From Candidatus Nitrosopumilus sp. (GTDB lineage Archaea > Thermoproteota > Nitrososphaeria > Nitrososphaerales > Nitrosopumilaceae), in assembly GCA_028377625.1 (NCBI GenBank), contig JAONKT010000005.1:1-37101 (forward strand): 37,101 nt of DNA. Direction: 5' to 3'. The notes beneath the pieces were generated by a model. That model worked only from the letters and a program-made list of their open reading frames with translations, did no database searches and was not told the origin of the DNA. Both the position numbers and the translations under genes were made by a program. Below, piece by piece: positions 19,475 through 29,224 of this stretch (its first letter is position 1; each line of letters opens with the position of its first letter).

Positions 19475-20278
19475 TTGCTTTGGATTATTTATAATATCTT
19501 TCCACGAATATTTTAAATTTTTTTTACAATGATCACGAATTTTTTTGTTATACCGAATACTGTGATTTGAAAAGAAACCTAATGTAAACATGAAACCCTT
19601 ATGGATTCCATTCTTTTTTGTTATTGTTAAACCTCTACCAATTCCATAAAATGAAGTATATCCTAAAGCCTTGTAGGAAAAACCCATATGATAAAATTTT
19701 TTTATACTATAATTTTTTCCAGTTGGTCTCTGAGTTTTAGTTGTGATTGGATATACTGATACTTTCATACCTTCTGATTGTATTTTAAATAAAGCGTAAG
19801 TTTCATAACCCCAATTTGACTCATATTTCCATTCTATACACTCCATAGCTTTTTTTGTAAAAATTCTTCCTGAACCCCTTGGCGATACTGTAATTTCATT
19901 TTCTATAATCCCCGATGCCATATCGACATCATCTTTTTCCATATTTTTGATAATTTCTTCAATATAATTTTCAGGTAAAATATGATCAGCACCCAAAATC
20001 ATGAAATAAGAATTATCTTTATTAAAAAAATTCATACCAAATGAGAATAAAATTCCTAATTCTCCACTAATTACCCAGTTTTTATGTTCATATGGAAAAT
20101 TTATCACTTTTGCTCCATAAGAAATTGCAATTTTTTCTGTTTTATCTTTTGAATTATCATTTACAACAATTATGGAATTAGCTTTAATTGTTTGATTGGT
20201 AATACCTTCTAATGTTTTTTTAATATTTTCTTCTTCGTCCCTTGCAGGAATTAACACATCATAATTTATTTTGTCCAT
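19457..20278 (-). CDS. Family 2 glycosyltransferase
   Basis: IPARDEEENIKKTLEGITNQT...IVVNDNSKDKTEKIA, GADHILPENYIEEI motifs (GT-A fold). Confidence 0.92.
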   Translation of the reverse strand: MDKINYDVLIPARDEEENIKKTLEGITNQTIKANSIIVVNDNSKDKTEKIAISYGAKVINFPYEHKNWVISGELGILFSFGMNFFNKDNSYFMILGADHILPENYIEEIIKNMEKDDVDMASGIIENEITVSPRGSGRIFTKKAMECIEWKYESNWGYETYALFKIQSEGMKVSVYPITTKTQRPTGKNYSIKKFYHMGFSYKALGYTSFYGIGRGLTITKKNGIHKGFMFTLGFFSNHSIRYNKKIRDHCKKNLKYSWKDIINNPKQLFKSF

Positions 20279-20612
20279 TTTCCATCTTTTCTAATTCTTT
20301 TATCCATGCTTCAGTTTCTGATGTTTTATTTTGTTGTGATTCTAGCATTAATCTTATTGATTTGATTAAACTTGTTTGTTTACTAAAATTCATGTTAAAA
20401 TCAGTTGACTGTTGTTTATTATGAAAAATATTTCCAATTATCATAAGAATTGAAATTAAAATTATTGCAAAAATTGGAATGTATACATAAATCGGAATTA
20501 CATCTTTTATTGTTGTCAATGAATATGAGATAATTAGAAAATTTATCATTGATAACACTGGAAAAATAACAGATTGACCTAATCGCATTTTATGATATAG
20601 TTGTTTTAACAT
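20259..20612 (-). CDS. Small membrane protein, hypothetical
   Basis: 117 aa, two hydrophobic segments, charged C-terminal tail; overlaps glycosyltransferase start by 20 bp. Confidence 0.65.
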   Translation of the reverse strand: MLKQLYHKMRLGQSVIFPVLSMINFLIISYSLTTIKDVIPIYVYIPIFAIILISILMIIGNIFHNKQQSTDFNMNFSKQTSLIKSIRLMLESQQNKTSETEAWIKELEKMENGQNKL

Positions 20613-20820
20613 TTTTTCTCCTAGTAATCTATTCTAAATTTATCAATAAAACTATTGTTTGAATTATATGCCTATTTTTGATTTAAATTGACTTTTTTTG
20701 GCTAAATTTCTATATTCAGAGGCTTTATTGATAAATACTTGAAATTATTATTTTCATGAAATAATTGTTAAATTTTTTAATAATTAATTATTTTAAATAT
20801 GGAAGAAATTTTTTTGTTGT

Positions 20821-21879
20821 ATGGATGGAAATATTGCCATTGATTCTTCACTAAGAACTGTAGAGTGGAAAAATAATAAAGTGATAATGATTGAACAAAC
20901 AAAGCTTCCAAATGAATTAGTTTTTGTGGAATATGATGATTTTAATCAAGTTGCAAATGCTATCAAAACTTTGATAGTTAGAGGTGCTCCTGCAATCGGA
21001 GTATCTGGCGCATTTGGATTAGGGTTAGCTGCTTTACAAAGTAAGGCAACTTCAAAAGCAGAATTATTATCTGATTTAGAAGATGCAAGAAAAATTCTCT
21101 TTGCAACAAGACCAACTGCTGTAAATCTGGGTTGGGGATTAGAAAAAATTATGAACGTTGCTAAGACTGGAGAAACTGCTGAAAAAATTAGAGAAATAGT
21201 AATCTCTACTGCTAAAAAAATGGCAGATGAAGATATTGAAATTAACAAGGCTATGGGAAAAAATGGTTCAGTTCTTTTTGATGATAATGATACAATTATG
21301 ACTCATTGTAATGCAGGTGCATTAGCTACTGTAGCATATGGAACTGCACTAGGTGTAATTAGAGCAACCAGAGAAAGTGGAAAAAATGTTAAAGTAATTG
21401 CCACTGAAACAAGACCAATTCAACAAGGTTCTAGATTAACAGCTTTTGAATTAAAACATGATGGATTTGATGTTAGTTTAGTTCCTGACACTGCAGTTGG
21501 ATATTCCATGGCAAATGGATTAGTTAACAAAGTTGTAGTAGGTGCTGATAGAATTGTAAAAACTGGTCACGTTTTTAATAAAATTGGAACTTACCAAGTA
21601 GCAACAATGGCAAAACAACATGGAATTCCGTTTTATGTTGCAGCACCATTATCTACAATTGACATGCAAACAAAATCTGATGATGTAATTATTGAAATGC
21701 GAAAAGGATCTGAAGTTACAGGCATTGGTAACAACAAAACTGCACCTGATGATATTGGTGTAATCAACCCTGCCTTTGATATGACTCCTCCTGAATTAAT
21801 TGCAGGAATAATTACTGAAAAAGGCGTGGCTACAGCCCCTTATGAAGAATCTATTGCAAAATTATTCCAAGCTAATTAA
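20821..21879 (+). CDS. mtnA: S-methyl-5-thioribose-1-phosphate isomerase (aIF-2B-like family)
   Basis: RGAPAIGVSGAFGL, TRPTAVNLGWGL, MTHCNAGALATVAYGTALGV, ETRPIQQGSRLTAFEL, VGADRI motifs. Confidence 0.92.
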   Translation: MDGNIAIDSSLRTVEWKNNKVIMIEQTKLPNELVFVEYDDFNQVANAIKTLIVRGAPAIGVSGAFGLGLAALQSKATSKAELLSDLEDARKILFATRPTAVNLGWGLEKIMNVAKTGETAEKIREIVISTAKKMADEDIEINKAMGKNGSVLFDDNDTIMTHCNAGALATVAYGTALGVIRATRESGKNVKVIATETRPIQQGSRLTAFELKHDGFDVSLVPDTAVGYSMANGLVNKVVVGADRIVKTGHVFNKIGTYQVATMAKQHGIPFYVAAPLSTIDMQTKSDDVIIEMRKGSEVTGIGNNKTAPDDIGVINPAFDMTPPELIAGIITEKGVATAPYEESIAKLFQAN

Positions 21880-21918
21880 TACAAAGTTTTTATTGTTTTT
21901 CAAACTGCTGTATAAAAT

Positions 21919-22560
21919 ATGAGTACAGTTACTTCCCAAGCAATTGAGGAATCTTTGAAACAATGTATGGATCCTGAAGTTCCTCTTAATATTGTGGAAA
22001 TGGGATTAATCTATGGAATTGATGTTAAAGAAAATAATGACGTTGATATTAAAATGACAATGACAACTCAAGGTTGTCCTTTACATGAAACTTTAGTTGC
22101 TGATGCAACAAGATTTGCAAAAAAAGTTCCTGGGGTAAATAATGTCAATATTGAAATTGTATGGGAACCAGTTTGGACAATGGATAAAATGACTGAAGAA
22201 GGAAAACTCAAAATTAAAGAAATGGGAGCTGCTGGAGTAAATACTCCTGCTCCAATTAATTATGAAACTGCATTACCTCAAGGAGTTGGAAAATTAGTAC
22301 AACAAGAAGATGGTTCTATGGTTTTAGCTAATGAACATGATCAAGGATTTATGGTAAATCAAGCTATTGTTGATTTCTGGAAATCTTGTAATGGTCAACG
22401 TAAAGTGACAGATCTTGTAGAAGTATTTGCTAATCAAACAGGATTACAAAGAAATCAAGTTGAAAAAGAAGTAATGCAATTATTGCAACAACTTCGTGAT
22501 GGTGGATTAATTGCAATTGCAGGTCAACCAGACGTACCAAATGTTGAATTTAAGAAATAA
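21919..22560 (+). CDS. MIP18/DUF59 (PaaD/SufT-like) protein fused to C-terminal PqqD-like domain
   Basis: N-terminus CMDPEVPLNIVEMGLIYGIDV...MTTQGCPLHETLVAD is DUF59; C-terminus DGSMVLANEHDQGFMVNQAIVDFWKSCNGQRKVTDLVEVFANQTGLQRNQVEKEVMQLLQQLRDGGLI resembles PqqD. Confidence 0.85.
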   Translation: MSTVTSQAIEESLKQCMDPEVPLNIVEMGLIYGIDVKENNDVDIKMTMTTQGCPLHETLVADATRFAKKVPGVNNVNIEIVWEPVWTMDKMTEEGKLKIKEMGAAGVNTPAPINYETALPQGVGKLVQQEDGSMVLANEHDQGFMVNQAIVDFWKSCNGQRKVTDLVEVFANQTGLQRNQVEKEVMQLLQQLRDGGLIAIAGQPDVPNVEFKK

Positions 22561-22563
22561 TTT

Positions 22564-23211
22564 TTAAAAAATATAATTAGAATTTGCACCATCAAAATTA
22601 ATTGTAACGCCTGATAGATATTTTATTTTATTTTGAATTATTGCTTTTACAAAACTTCCAATCTCTTCAGGCTCTCCTAATCTTTTCATTGGTAATGTTT
22701 TTTCAAATTCTTGAATATTTTCTATTAATTCTTTAGTTCTATCCGTATTGACAGGACCTGGTGCAATATTGATGCAACTAATATTATTTTGAGCATACTC
22801 TTTACTTAAAACTTTGAAAACTTCTGCAAATGCTGCACGATATGCTGAAGAAATAATTAATTTTGCATTTGGTTCTTTAATCACATTTGAACTAATTAGA
22901 AAAATATATCCATTTTCATTAATTTTTATTTTTTGTAAAATAGTACAAAATCCTAAAAATAATTGATTGTGGTATTTTCTCCAATCCTCTTCAGTAATAG
23001 TTGAAAATGGTTTTGGTTCAGGACCTCCAGTATTTAGAATTAAAATATCTGTTTCAGTATGTATTTCTAAAAATTTTTTTACACTGTCTAAATTTGATGT
23101 ATCAATATCTTTTTTGGATGCAGCAAATACATCGATCTCTATTGATTTTAATGAATTTGAAATAGCTTTACCTATTCCACGTGAACCTCCTAAAACGATC
23201 GCTTTAGTCAT
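22564..23211 (-). CDS. Short-chain dehydrogenase/reductase (SDR) family protein
   Basis: GGSRGIGKAI cofactor motif, LNTGGPEPKPF, YRAAF in place of classical YxxxK, PGPVNTDRT. Confidence 0.88.
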   Translation of the reverse strand: MTKAIVLGGSRGIGKAISNSLKSIEIDVFAASKKDIDTSNLDSVKKFLEIHTETDILILNTGGPEPKPFSTITEEDWRKYHNQLFLGFCTILQKIKINENGYIFLISSNVIKEPNAKLIISSAYRAAFAEVFKVLSKEYAQNNISCINIAPGPVNTDRTKELIENIQEFEKTLPMKRLGEPEEIGSFVKAIIQNKIKYLSGVTINFDGANSNYIF

Positions 23212-23257
23212 ATTATTATGGAAAATTAGTCATAATTAAATTTCATTATATTCAAAA

Positions 23258-23413
23258 TTAAAATTTTGAAGCTTTAGAAAAAGTTGGTATGTGCTTTTCA
23301 TCTTTATTTTTAAATAATATGTAATGTTTTTTACATAAATTTCTATTTTCTTTAAAGCTAATTTTTACAGTTTGTATTGCCTTTTCTTTACATTCTGAAA
23401 TACTGCATTGCAA
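23258..23413 (-). CDS. Small Cys/His protein (51 aa) MQCSISECKEKAIQTVKISFKENRNLCKKHYILFKNKDEKHIPTFSKASKF
   Basis: Uncalled in ORF track; TTG start; C-x4-C...CxxH zinc-binding-like pattern in an otherwise unexplained intergenic. Confidence 0.5.
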   Translation of the reverse strand: MQCSISECKEKAIQTVKISFKENRNLCKKHYILFKNKDEKHIPTFSKASKF

Positions 23414-23504
23414 TATAGTAAATAATTCATTTTTCTTAATAAAACTTTGAAATTATACAATTACCCTTCCTAACTTTTTTATCATTGTAAATTATTGCAC
23501 AATT

Positions 23505-23714
23505 ATGGAAGATGATGAAAAAGGGAAAGAATTTTTAAAATTAATTGATGATCAAAATACTGTTCAGTGGAATATTGTTGCAAAATTATCTTCTTTAATT
23601 AAATCTGAATGGAATTCTACAGAATTAAAAAGTGAAATTGAGACTTTAGTAAATGATCATTATAAAATAACTAAAGATCTTAACAGTTTAGATAACAATA
23701 ACAGTATTTTATAA
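23505..23714 (+). CDS. Hypothetical protein (69 aa)
   Basis: Short charged helical ORF; stop overlaps the convergent ctaB stop by 6 bp (TTATAA). Confidence 0.55.
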   Translation: MEDDEKGKEFLKLIDDQNTVQWNIVAKLSSLIKSEWNSTELKSEIETLVNDHYKITKDLNSLDNNNSIL

Positions 23715-24638
23715 TCCGGAATCTACCATTAATGCAATAAATAAGACTGCTAAATAGGGACTAGAAAATTTAAACAATGTCCATGCGGCTGTTTCCATAG
23801 GTTTTATTGTAACCCAAACTGATAATCCTAACATTAATGCACCTGATGCAATTGCAGTCCACAAATATACATCACCTACCATGTTTTCACCGTTTTCAGT
23901 TGTAATGAAAAATGGTGCAATTGAAAATAATACCATTACAACAGTAGATAATGCAATAGCTCTTGCTGATGTTTTCTCAGATTGTACTGCAGTTAACATT
24001 GGAACATTTACTTTATTGTAATCTTCTTTGAAATGTAATGTTAACGCCCAAATGTGCATTGGAATCCAAATAAACACTAATCCTGCCATTGCAAGACCCA
24101 TTGTCCATAAATCTGACATACTTACTGCAACCCATCCAATCATAGGTGGCGAACCTCCGCATAGTCCTCCTAAAATAATATTAGTTCTAGAATTTCGTTT
24201 TAGTACATATGAATAAACAATGATATTGTTTACTAATGCAAATGCAATGAAAATTGTTGCCCATATTCCTTGCTCAAATGTTGTAGTAAATGAAATTGCA
24301 AAAGCCAACACCAATGATATACCTGCTAATGCTAATCCAAAATTTCTTGCTTTAACTGCAGGGTAAATTCTCTTTGATGGAAGAGGTCTATCTTTTGTTC
24401 TTTCCATGATAGCATCAATATCTCTATCGTGATAGTTTGTCAAAGTATTAGCTGCTGCAGAACCTGATGCTACTGAAAATAACATCAATGCCCAAGTTTC
24501 AATTGAAATTGGAATATTGTAAATATTTGATGCTGTTAGTGCGGCTCCAAATGCAGTAAATACAAGTAAATACCAAATTTTTGGTTTTGTTAATTCATAA
24601 TAAACTGCTACCCTTGAACTAGCTGTTTGTTTTTGCAA
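23709..24638 (-). CDS. ctaB: Protoheme IX farnesyltransferase (heme O synthase)
   Basis: UbiA family NTLTNYHDRDIDAIMERTKDRPLPS motif, LGGLCGGSPPMIGW, multiple TM segments. Confidence 0.95.
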   Translation of the reverse strand: MQKQTASSRVAVYYELTKPKIWYLLVFTAFGAALTASNIYNIPISIETWALMLFSVASGSAAANTLTNYHDRDIDAIMERTKDRPLPSKRIYPAVKARNFGLALAGISLVLAFAISFTTTFEQGIWATIFIAFALVNNIIVYSYVLKRNSRTNIILGGLCGGSPPMIGWVAVSMSDLWTMGLAMAGLVFIWIPMHIWALTLHFKEDYNKVNVPMLTAVQSEKTSARAIALSTVVMVLFSIAPFFITTENGENMVGDVYLWTAIASGALMLGLSVWVTIKPMETAAWTLFKFSSPYLAVLFIALMVDSGL

Positions 24639-24640
24639 TA

Positions 24641-25108
24641 TTAGTCACCACTATTTGATGGCATATATGGCATTGCTTTAGTTCGTGATTTCATTTCAAT
24701 AAATGACTCTGATGACTGAATACCTTCAACTCTACCTATCTTTTCTGAAACCATTTTGTGCATTTGATCCAATGATCTTGAATACATTGTGACTAGTATG
24801 TCAAACCTACCTGTAACTTCTGCAACTTCTCTCACTCCATCAATACTGAATAATTGTTCAATTACATTATCTCTTTGTTTTGTATCTATGTTGATTCCTG
24901 TTAATGCTTTAACTTCGTATCCAAGTTCAGCATCATTGACATCTATTGTAAAACGTTGAATTAATTTTCTTTTTACTAATCTTTTGATTCTTGAATAAAC
25001 TACTGATGAATTTACATCTATTTTTTTTGATAATCGTGGAACTGAAATTGAAGCATCATTAGATAATTCTGATAAAATCTGTAAATCTAAATCATCAACT
25101 TTTACCAT
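24641..25108 (-). CDS. Lrp/AsnC family transcriptional regulator
   Basis: N-terminal DLDLQILSELSNDASISVPRLSKKIDVNSSVVYSRIKRL HTH and RAM-like C-terminus. Confidence 0.92.
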   Translation of the reverse strand: MVKVDDLDLQILSELSNDASISVPRLSKKIDVNSSVVYSRIKRLVKRKLIQRFTIDVNDAELGYEVKALTGINIDTKQRDNVIEQLFSIDGVREVAEVTGRFDILVTMYSRSLDQMHKMVSEKIGRVEGIQSSESFIEMKSRTKAMPYMPSNSGD

Positions 25109-25178
25109 CTAAAACACCTAAACCGATGTGGATTTCTGGTTCTTATAAAGTTATTATTGTAAAAATTACAATTAATTT

Positions 25179-26255
25179 CTAAATTTTACCTTTTTTGTAT
25201 AACATTTCTGCTAAAAGAACAGCTCCTTTTGCAGAACCCATTTTTTTATTATGTGAAAATAACATGTACTTCAAACCATTATCAAATAACTCTTCTTTTT
25301 CAACTCTTCCAATTGTCGTTGTCATTCCATCACCCACTGTTCTTTCCATTCTGGGTTGTGGTCTGGTTGGATCTTCATGAAATGCATAGTAATCTTTGGG
25401 AGCAGAAGGTAATCCAATTACTGAACTGTCTTTATTACTTTGATTGTAAGTTTCTTTTGCCATTTCTGGATTAATTTCTTTTGTAGTTTCTACAAAAACT
25501 GATTCAGTATGACCATCAATTACTGGAACTCTGGTACAAGTACAACTGATTTTGATATCTGCATCTTCAATTTTTCCATTGATTAGTTTACCCAAAATTT
25601 TTCTTGTTTCTAGTCTTACTTTTCCTTCTTCTTTTGGAATATATGGAATGATATTATCTGTAATTCCCATTGCAGAAACACCTGATTTACCTCCACCCGA
25701 AATTGCTTGCATTGAAGTCATCATGACTTTTTTTGCACCATATTGCTCAAGTAATGGTTTTAGTGTAATTGCTAAACCTGTAGTTGTACAGTTTGGTAGC
25801 GGTGCTACAAATCCTTTCCAGTTACGGTTTTTCTTTTGAATTTCTAATAATTCTGTTTGTTCATCATTTATTCCTGGAATAAGTATTGGAACATCGTCTT
25901 CATATCTATATGCAGAACTAGTTGACACTACAGGTAGTTCTGCTGCCATTTTAGTTTCAATGTCTATAGCAGCTTGTGATTCTACTGCTGAAAATACTAA
26001 GTCTAATTGTGATGTGTCAAGATCATCAACTTTCTTGACTACCATTGATTTGATATATTCTGGAATTTCGCCACCAACATCCCACATGATGATGCCTCCA
26101 TCATTTCTAATGGCTTCTAGATAATTTTTACCTGCAGAGCGTTCTGAAGCTGCAATTTGAGTTACCTCAAACCATGGGTGATTATTCAATGATTGGACAA
26201 ATTCTTGACCTACAGAACCTGTAACCCCAATTATTGCAACTTTTTTCTTCTCCAT
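25179..26255 (-). CDS. asd: Aspartate-semialdehyde dehydrogenase
   Basis: GVTGSVGQEFVQ, PLPNCTTTGLAITLKPL active-site Cys, QAISGGGKSG, TRVPVIDGHTESV motifs. Confidence 0.95.
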   Translation of the reverse strand: MEKKKVAIIGVTGSVGQEFVQSLNNHPWFEVTQIAASERSAGKNYLEAIRNDGGIIMWDVGGEIPEYIKSMVVKKVDDLDTSQLDLVFSAVESQAAIDIETKMAAELPVVSTSSAYRYEDDVPILIPGINDEQTELLEIQKKNRNWKGFVAPLPNCTTTGLAITLKPLLEQYGAKKVMMTSMQAISGGGKSGVSAMGITDNIIPYIPKEEGKVRLETRKILGKLINGKIEDADIKISCTCTRVPVIDGHTESVFVETTKEINPEMAKETYNQSNKDSSVIGLPSAPKDYYAFHEDPTRPQPRMERTVGDGMTTTIGRVEKEELFDNGLKYMLFSHNKKMGSAKGAVLLAEMLYKKGKI

Positions 26256-26337
26256 AATGAGAATTTAGATCGGTTTCAATTAATAATCGTTTTCAGATTA
26301 CCAAAACATACTAAATTAGCCAATTCTATTTTGAACT

Positions 26338-27420
26338 GTGAAAATAAACACAAAATCATCCATTCGTAAGCATTCTCCTGTAATTCATGGAGGAAAAATT
26401 CCTTCAAAAAATAGCGATCACAAAATTATTGATTTTAGTTCAAATATTACTCCTTTAGGAATTCCTAATTCTGTAAAATCAATCATTAAAAAAAATTTAG
26501 ATAACGTCAAATTTTATCCTGATCCACATTCTGACACTGTAGTTTCAAGTTTAGAAAAATATACTCATTTATCAAAATCAAATATTATTGTTGGAAATGG
26601 TGCAATAGAAATTCTTTATAATTTCTGTTTTGCATTATTATCGAAAACAACTAAAGTGTTAATTCATGTACCAACATTTCAAGAATATGAAACTGCAGTA
26701 AAACTAAGTAATTGTAAAATTTCTTATTTTAATTCATTGAATTTATCAAAAAATATTGATTTGTTTATTTCAAAAATTCCAAAAAATGGATGTATTTTTC
26801 TTTGTAATCCTAATAATCCTACAGGTGAATTATTATCTAAAAAAGAATTATTATCTGTAATAATTACAGCAAAAAAATTAAAAACCATTGTGTTTATTGA
26901 TGAATGTTTTATTGAATTAGTACCAAAATCTAATGAATCTGTTCTATCTTATGTAAAAAAATATGATAATCTTTTTATTTTAAGATCTCTAACAAAATCA
27001 TTTGGATTACCTGGATTAAGAATAGGATATGGATGTGGTTCTAAAGAAATAATTAAAATTTTACAAAAAATAAAAATTCCATGGAGTGTAAATTCATTGG
27101 CACAGGATGCAGCAAATGTTGTAATTAAAAATGTGTCTCATATTAAAAAATCTAATTTCATAATTAAAAAAGAGTTAAAATATTTAGAAAATGCAATTTC
27201 TATTTTAAATGGATTTGAATGTATTTCTTCATCTACTAATTTCATTTTAATTAAAACAAAATATGATTCTACAAAATTACAAACAAAATTATTAAAAAGT
27301 AAAATTTTAATTCGTGACTGTAAAAATTTTAGAGGTTTAGATAATCATTATGTTAGAATTGCAGTAAAATCTCACAAAGATAATGTAAAATTAGTAGCAG
27401 CATTGGAGAAAATCAAATGA
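26338..27420 (+). CDS. Class I/II PLP aminotransferase, probable L-threonine-O-3-phosphate decarboxylase (CobD-like)
   Basis: FSSNITPLGIP, CNPNNPTGELLS, SLTKSFGLPGLRIGYG (PLP Lys); first gene of a cobalamin operon; GTG start. Confidence 0.85.
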   Translation: MKINTKSSIRKHSPVIHGGKIPSKNSDHKIIDFSSNITPLGIPNSVKSIIKKNLDNVKFYPDPHSDTVVSSLEKYTHLSKSNIIVGNGAIEILYNFCFALLSKTTKVLIHVPTFQEYETAVKLSNCKISYFNSLNLSKNIDLFISKIPKNGCIFLCNPNNPTGELLSKKELLSVIITAKKLKTIVFIDECFIELVPKSNESVLSYVKKYDNLFILRSLTKSFGLPGLRIGYGCGSKEIIKILQKIKIPWSVNSLAQDAANVVIKNVSHIKKSNFIIKKELKYLENAISILNGFECISSSTNFILIKTKYDSTKLQTKLLKSKILIRDCKNFRGLDNHYVRIAVKSHKDNVKLVAALEKIK

Positions 27421-28256
27421 AATCTTTAATGATTCAGGGAACTTCCTCTGGTGCTGGTAAAACAACATTAGTTGCAGCCTTATGTAGAATTTTTTCAGAC
27501 AAAGGCTACAGTGTTGCTCCTTTTAAATCTCAAAATATGTCTAATTTTGCTTATAGTACGCCTGATTTTGAAATTTCTCGTGCTCAAGCAATTCAAGCTT
27601 TTGGTGCACGTTGTAACATAACTTCTGATTTGAATCCTATTTTATTAAAACCAGTTGGAAATTATTCTAGTATTGTTTACTTGAATGGAAAACGCTTCAA
27701 AAAAATGCATGCTCAAGAGTACTACGAAAAATTTGTAAATACTCAAGGTATGAAAATAGCCACAAAATCATTACAGACTTTACAGAAAAATTTTGATTTG
27801 GTAATTCTAGAAGGTGCAGGTTCTCCTGCAGAAATTAATTTACAAAAGTATGATATTGCAAATATGAAAATTGCTAAAAAAGCAAATGCACATGTATTAC
27901 TTGTAACTGATATTGATAAAGGAGGATCTTTTGCAAGTTTAGTTGGAACAATGAATTTAATTGATAAAAAATATCAAAAGCTTGTAAAAGGATTTGTTTT
28001 TAATAAATTTCGTGGCGATCTTACTGTATTGAAACCTGGATTTAAAAAATTAAAAAATATTACAAAAATTCCAACAATTGGAACTATCCCATTAATGACA
28101 TTAAATTTACCTGAAGAAGATTCTCTTAATGCAAAACCTAAAGATATTACTTTTAATAAAAAAAATATTTCTAAAATTAATAATGAATTAAATAAATTAT
28201 CAAAAATTGTTAAATCAAATATAGATATTAATACAATTGAGAAAATATTACAATGA
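27417..28256 (+). CDS. Cobyric acid synthase CobQ/CbiP-like, N-terminal ATP-binding domain only
   Basis: GTSSGAGKTTLVAALCRIF, PFKSQNMSNF, EGAGSPAEINL, TDIDKGGSFAS, GFVFNKFRGD, LPEEDSL; ends at 279 aa with no GATase domain. Confidence 0.85.
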   Translation: MKSLMIQGTSSGAGKTTLVAALCRIFSDKGYSVAPFKSQNMSNFAYSTPDFEISRAQAIQAFGARCNITSDLNPILLKPVGNYSSIVYLNGKRFKKMHAQEYYEKFVNTQGMKIATKSLQTLQKNFDLVILEGAGSPAEINLQKYDIANMKIAKKANAHVLLVTDIDKGGSFASLVGTMNLIDKKYQKLVKGFVFNKFRGDLTVLKPGFKKLKNITKIPTIGTIPLMTLNLPEEDSLNAKPKDITFNKKNISKINNELNKLSKIVKSNIDINTIEKILQ

Positions 28257-29224
28257 TTCTTGAATCTATTTTTATTATTGGTTTTGCAATTTTAATTGAT
28301 TTAATATTTGGAGATCCAAAAAATCGTTATCATCCAACAGCTTGGATAGGAATATTAATTGCAAAATTTACTCCTCCTGCAAAACATCATAACCCAATAT
28401 TTGAAAAAATTAATGGGATTTTAATTATAATAATTATTTCTGGTATTGTTATTTCATTATTGTCTGGTCTTAATATTGGAATTTCTTTAATTTCTATTGA
28501 TTATATTTCATTAATTGTCTCTGTATTAATTGGAGCCTTATTGCTTAAGACAACTATAGCTATTCGTGGAATGGAAAAACATGCAACTAGTGTATTGGAA
28601 TCATTGGAAAGTAATAATCTTGATTTGGCCAGAAATTATCTATCTATGATTGTTAAACGAAATACTACTAATTTAGACAAAAATCATGTACTTTCAGGCG
28701 TACTAGAAAGCATCAGTGAAAATACTGTTGATGGTATAACTGGTCCAATGTTTTATTATGCTTTTTTTGGGTTATGGGGAGCTTTTGTTTATCGAATAAT
28801 CAATACAGCAGATTCAATGATTGGGTACAAAAATGATTTTTTTAAAAATTTAGGATGGTTTACTGCTATCAGTGACACAATCTTAAATTATATTCCATCT
28901 AGGCTTACAGGATTGATAATGATTGTTTCAGCAGCTATTTTACAAAATAATTGGAGAAATTCTTACAAAGTGATGATGAGGGATGGTAACACAACTGAAA
29001 GTCCTAATGCTGGATACCCGATGGCAGCATTAGCCGGAGCTTTAGAAACTAAATTTGAAAAAATAAATCATTACAAATTAGGTGATGGTGAGATTACACT
29101 CACAAAATATCATGTTTATTCTGCAATTAAGATTATGAAATTAACATCAATTCTTTTCTTTGGACTTGTTACAGTTCCAATTATTCTAATTTTATCTATG
29201 ATTGGATGGTGGCTCTATGTTTAA
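28253..29224 (+). CDS. cbiB: Adenosylcobinamide-phosphate synthase CbiB
   Basis: LIFGDPKNRYHPTAWIG, VSENT-like SISENTVDGITGPMFY, RINTADSMIGYK, MRDGNTTESPNAGYPMAALAGAL motifs. Confidence 0.95.
   Translation: MILESIFIIGFAILIDLIFGDPKNRYHPTAWIGILIAKFTPPAKHHNPIFEKINGILIIIIISGIVISLLSGLNIGISLISIDYISLIVSVLIGALLLKTTIAIRGMEKHATSVLESLESNNLDLARNYLSMIVKRNTTNLDKNHVLSGVLESISENTVDGITGPMFYYAFFGLWGAFVYRIINTADSMIGYKNDFFKNLGWFTAISDTILNYIPSRLTGLIMIVSAAILQNNWRNSYKVMMRDGNTTESPNAGYPMAALAGALETKFEKINHYKLGDGEITLTKYHVYSAIKIMKLTSILFFGLVTVPIILILSMIGWWLYV

Noticed and set aside
25195-25839. Plus-strand ORFs 25195..25380, 25229..25474, 25552..25839
   Set aside because: Antisense to asd; overlapping one another in different frames.
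28970-28990. TGATGATGA resembling a C box within cbiB
   Set aside because: Inside conserved coding sequence (KVMMRDGNTTESPNAGYP) and no appropriately spaced CTGA/closing stem.
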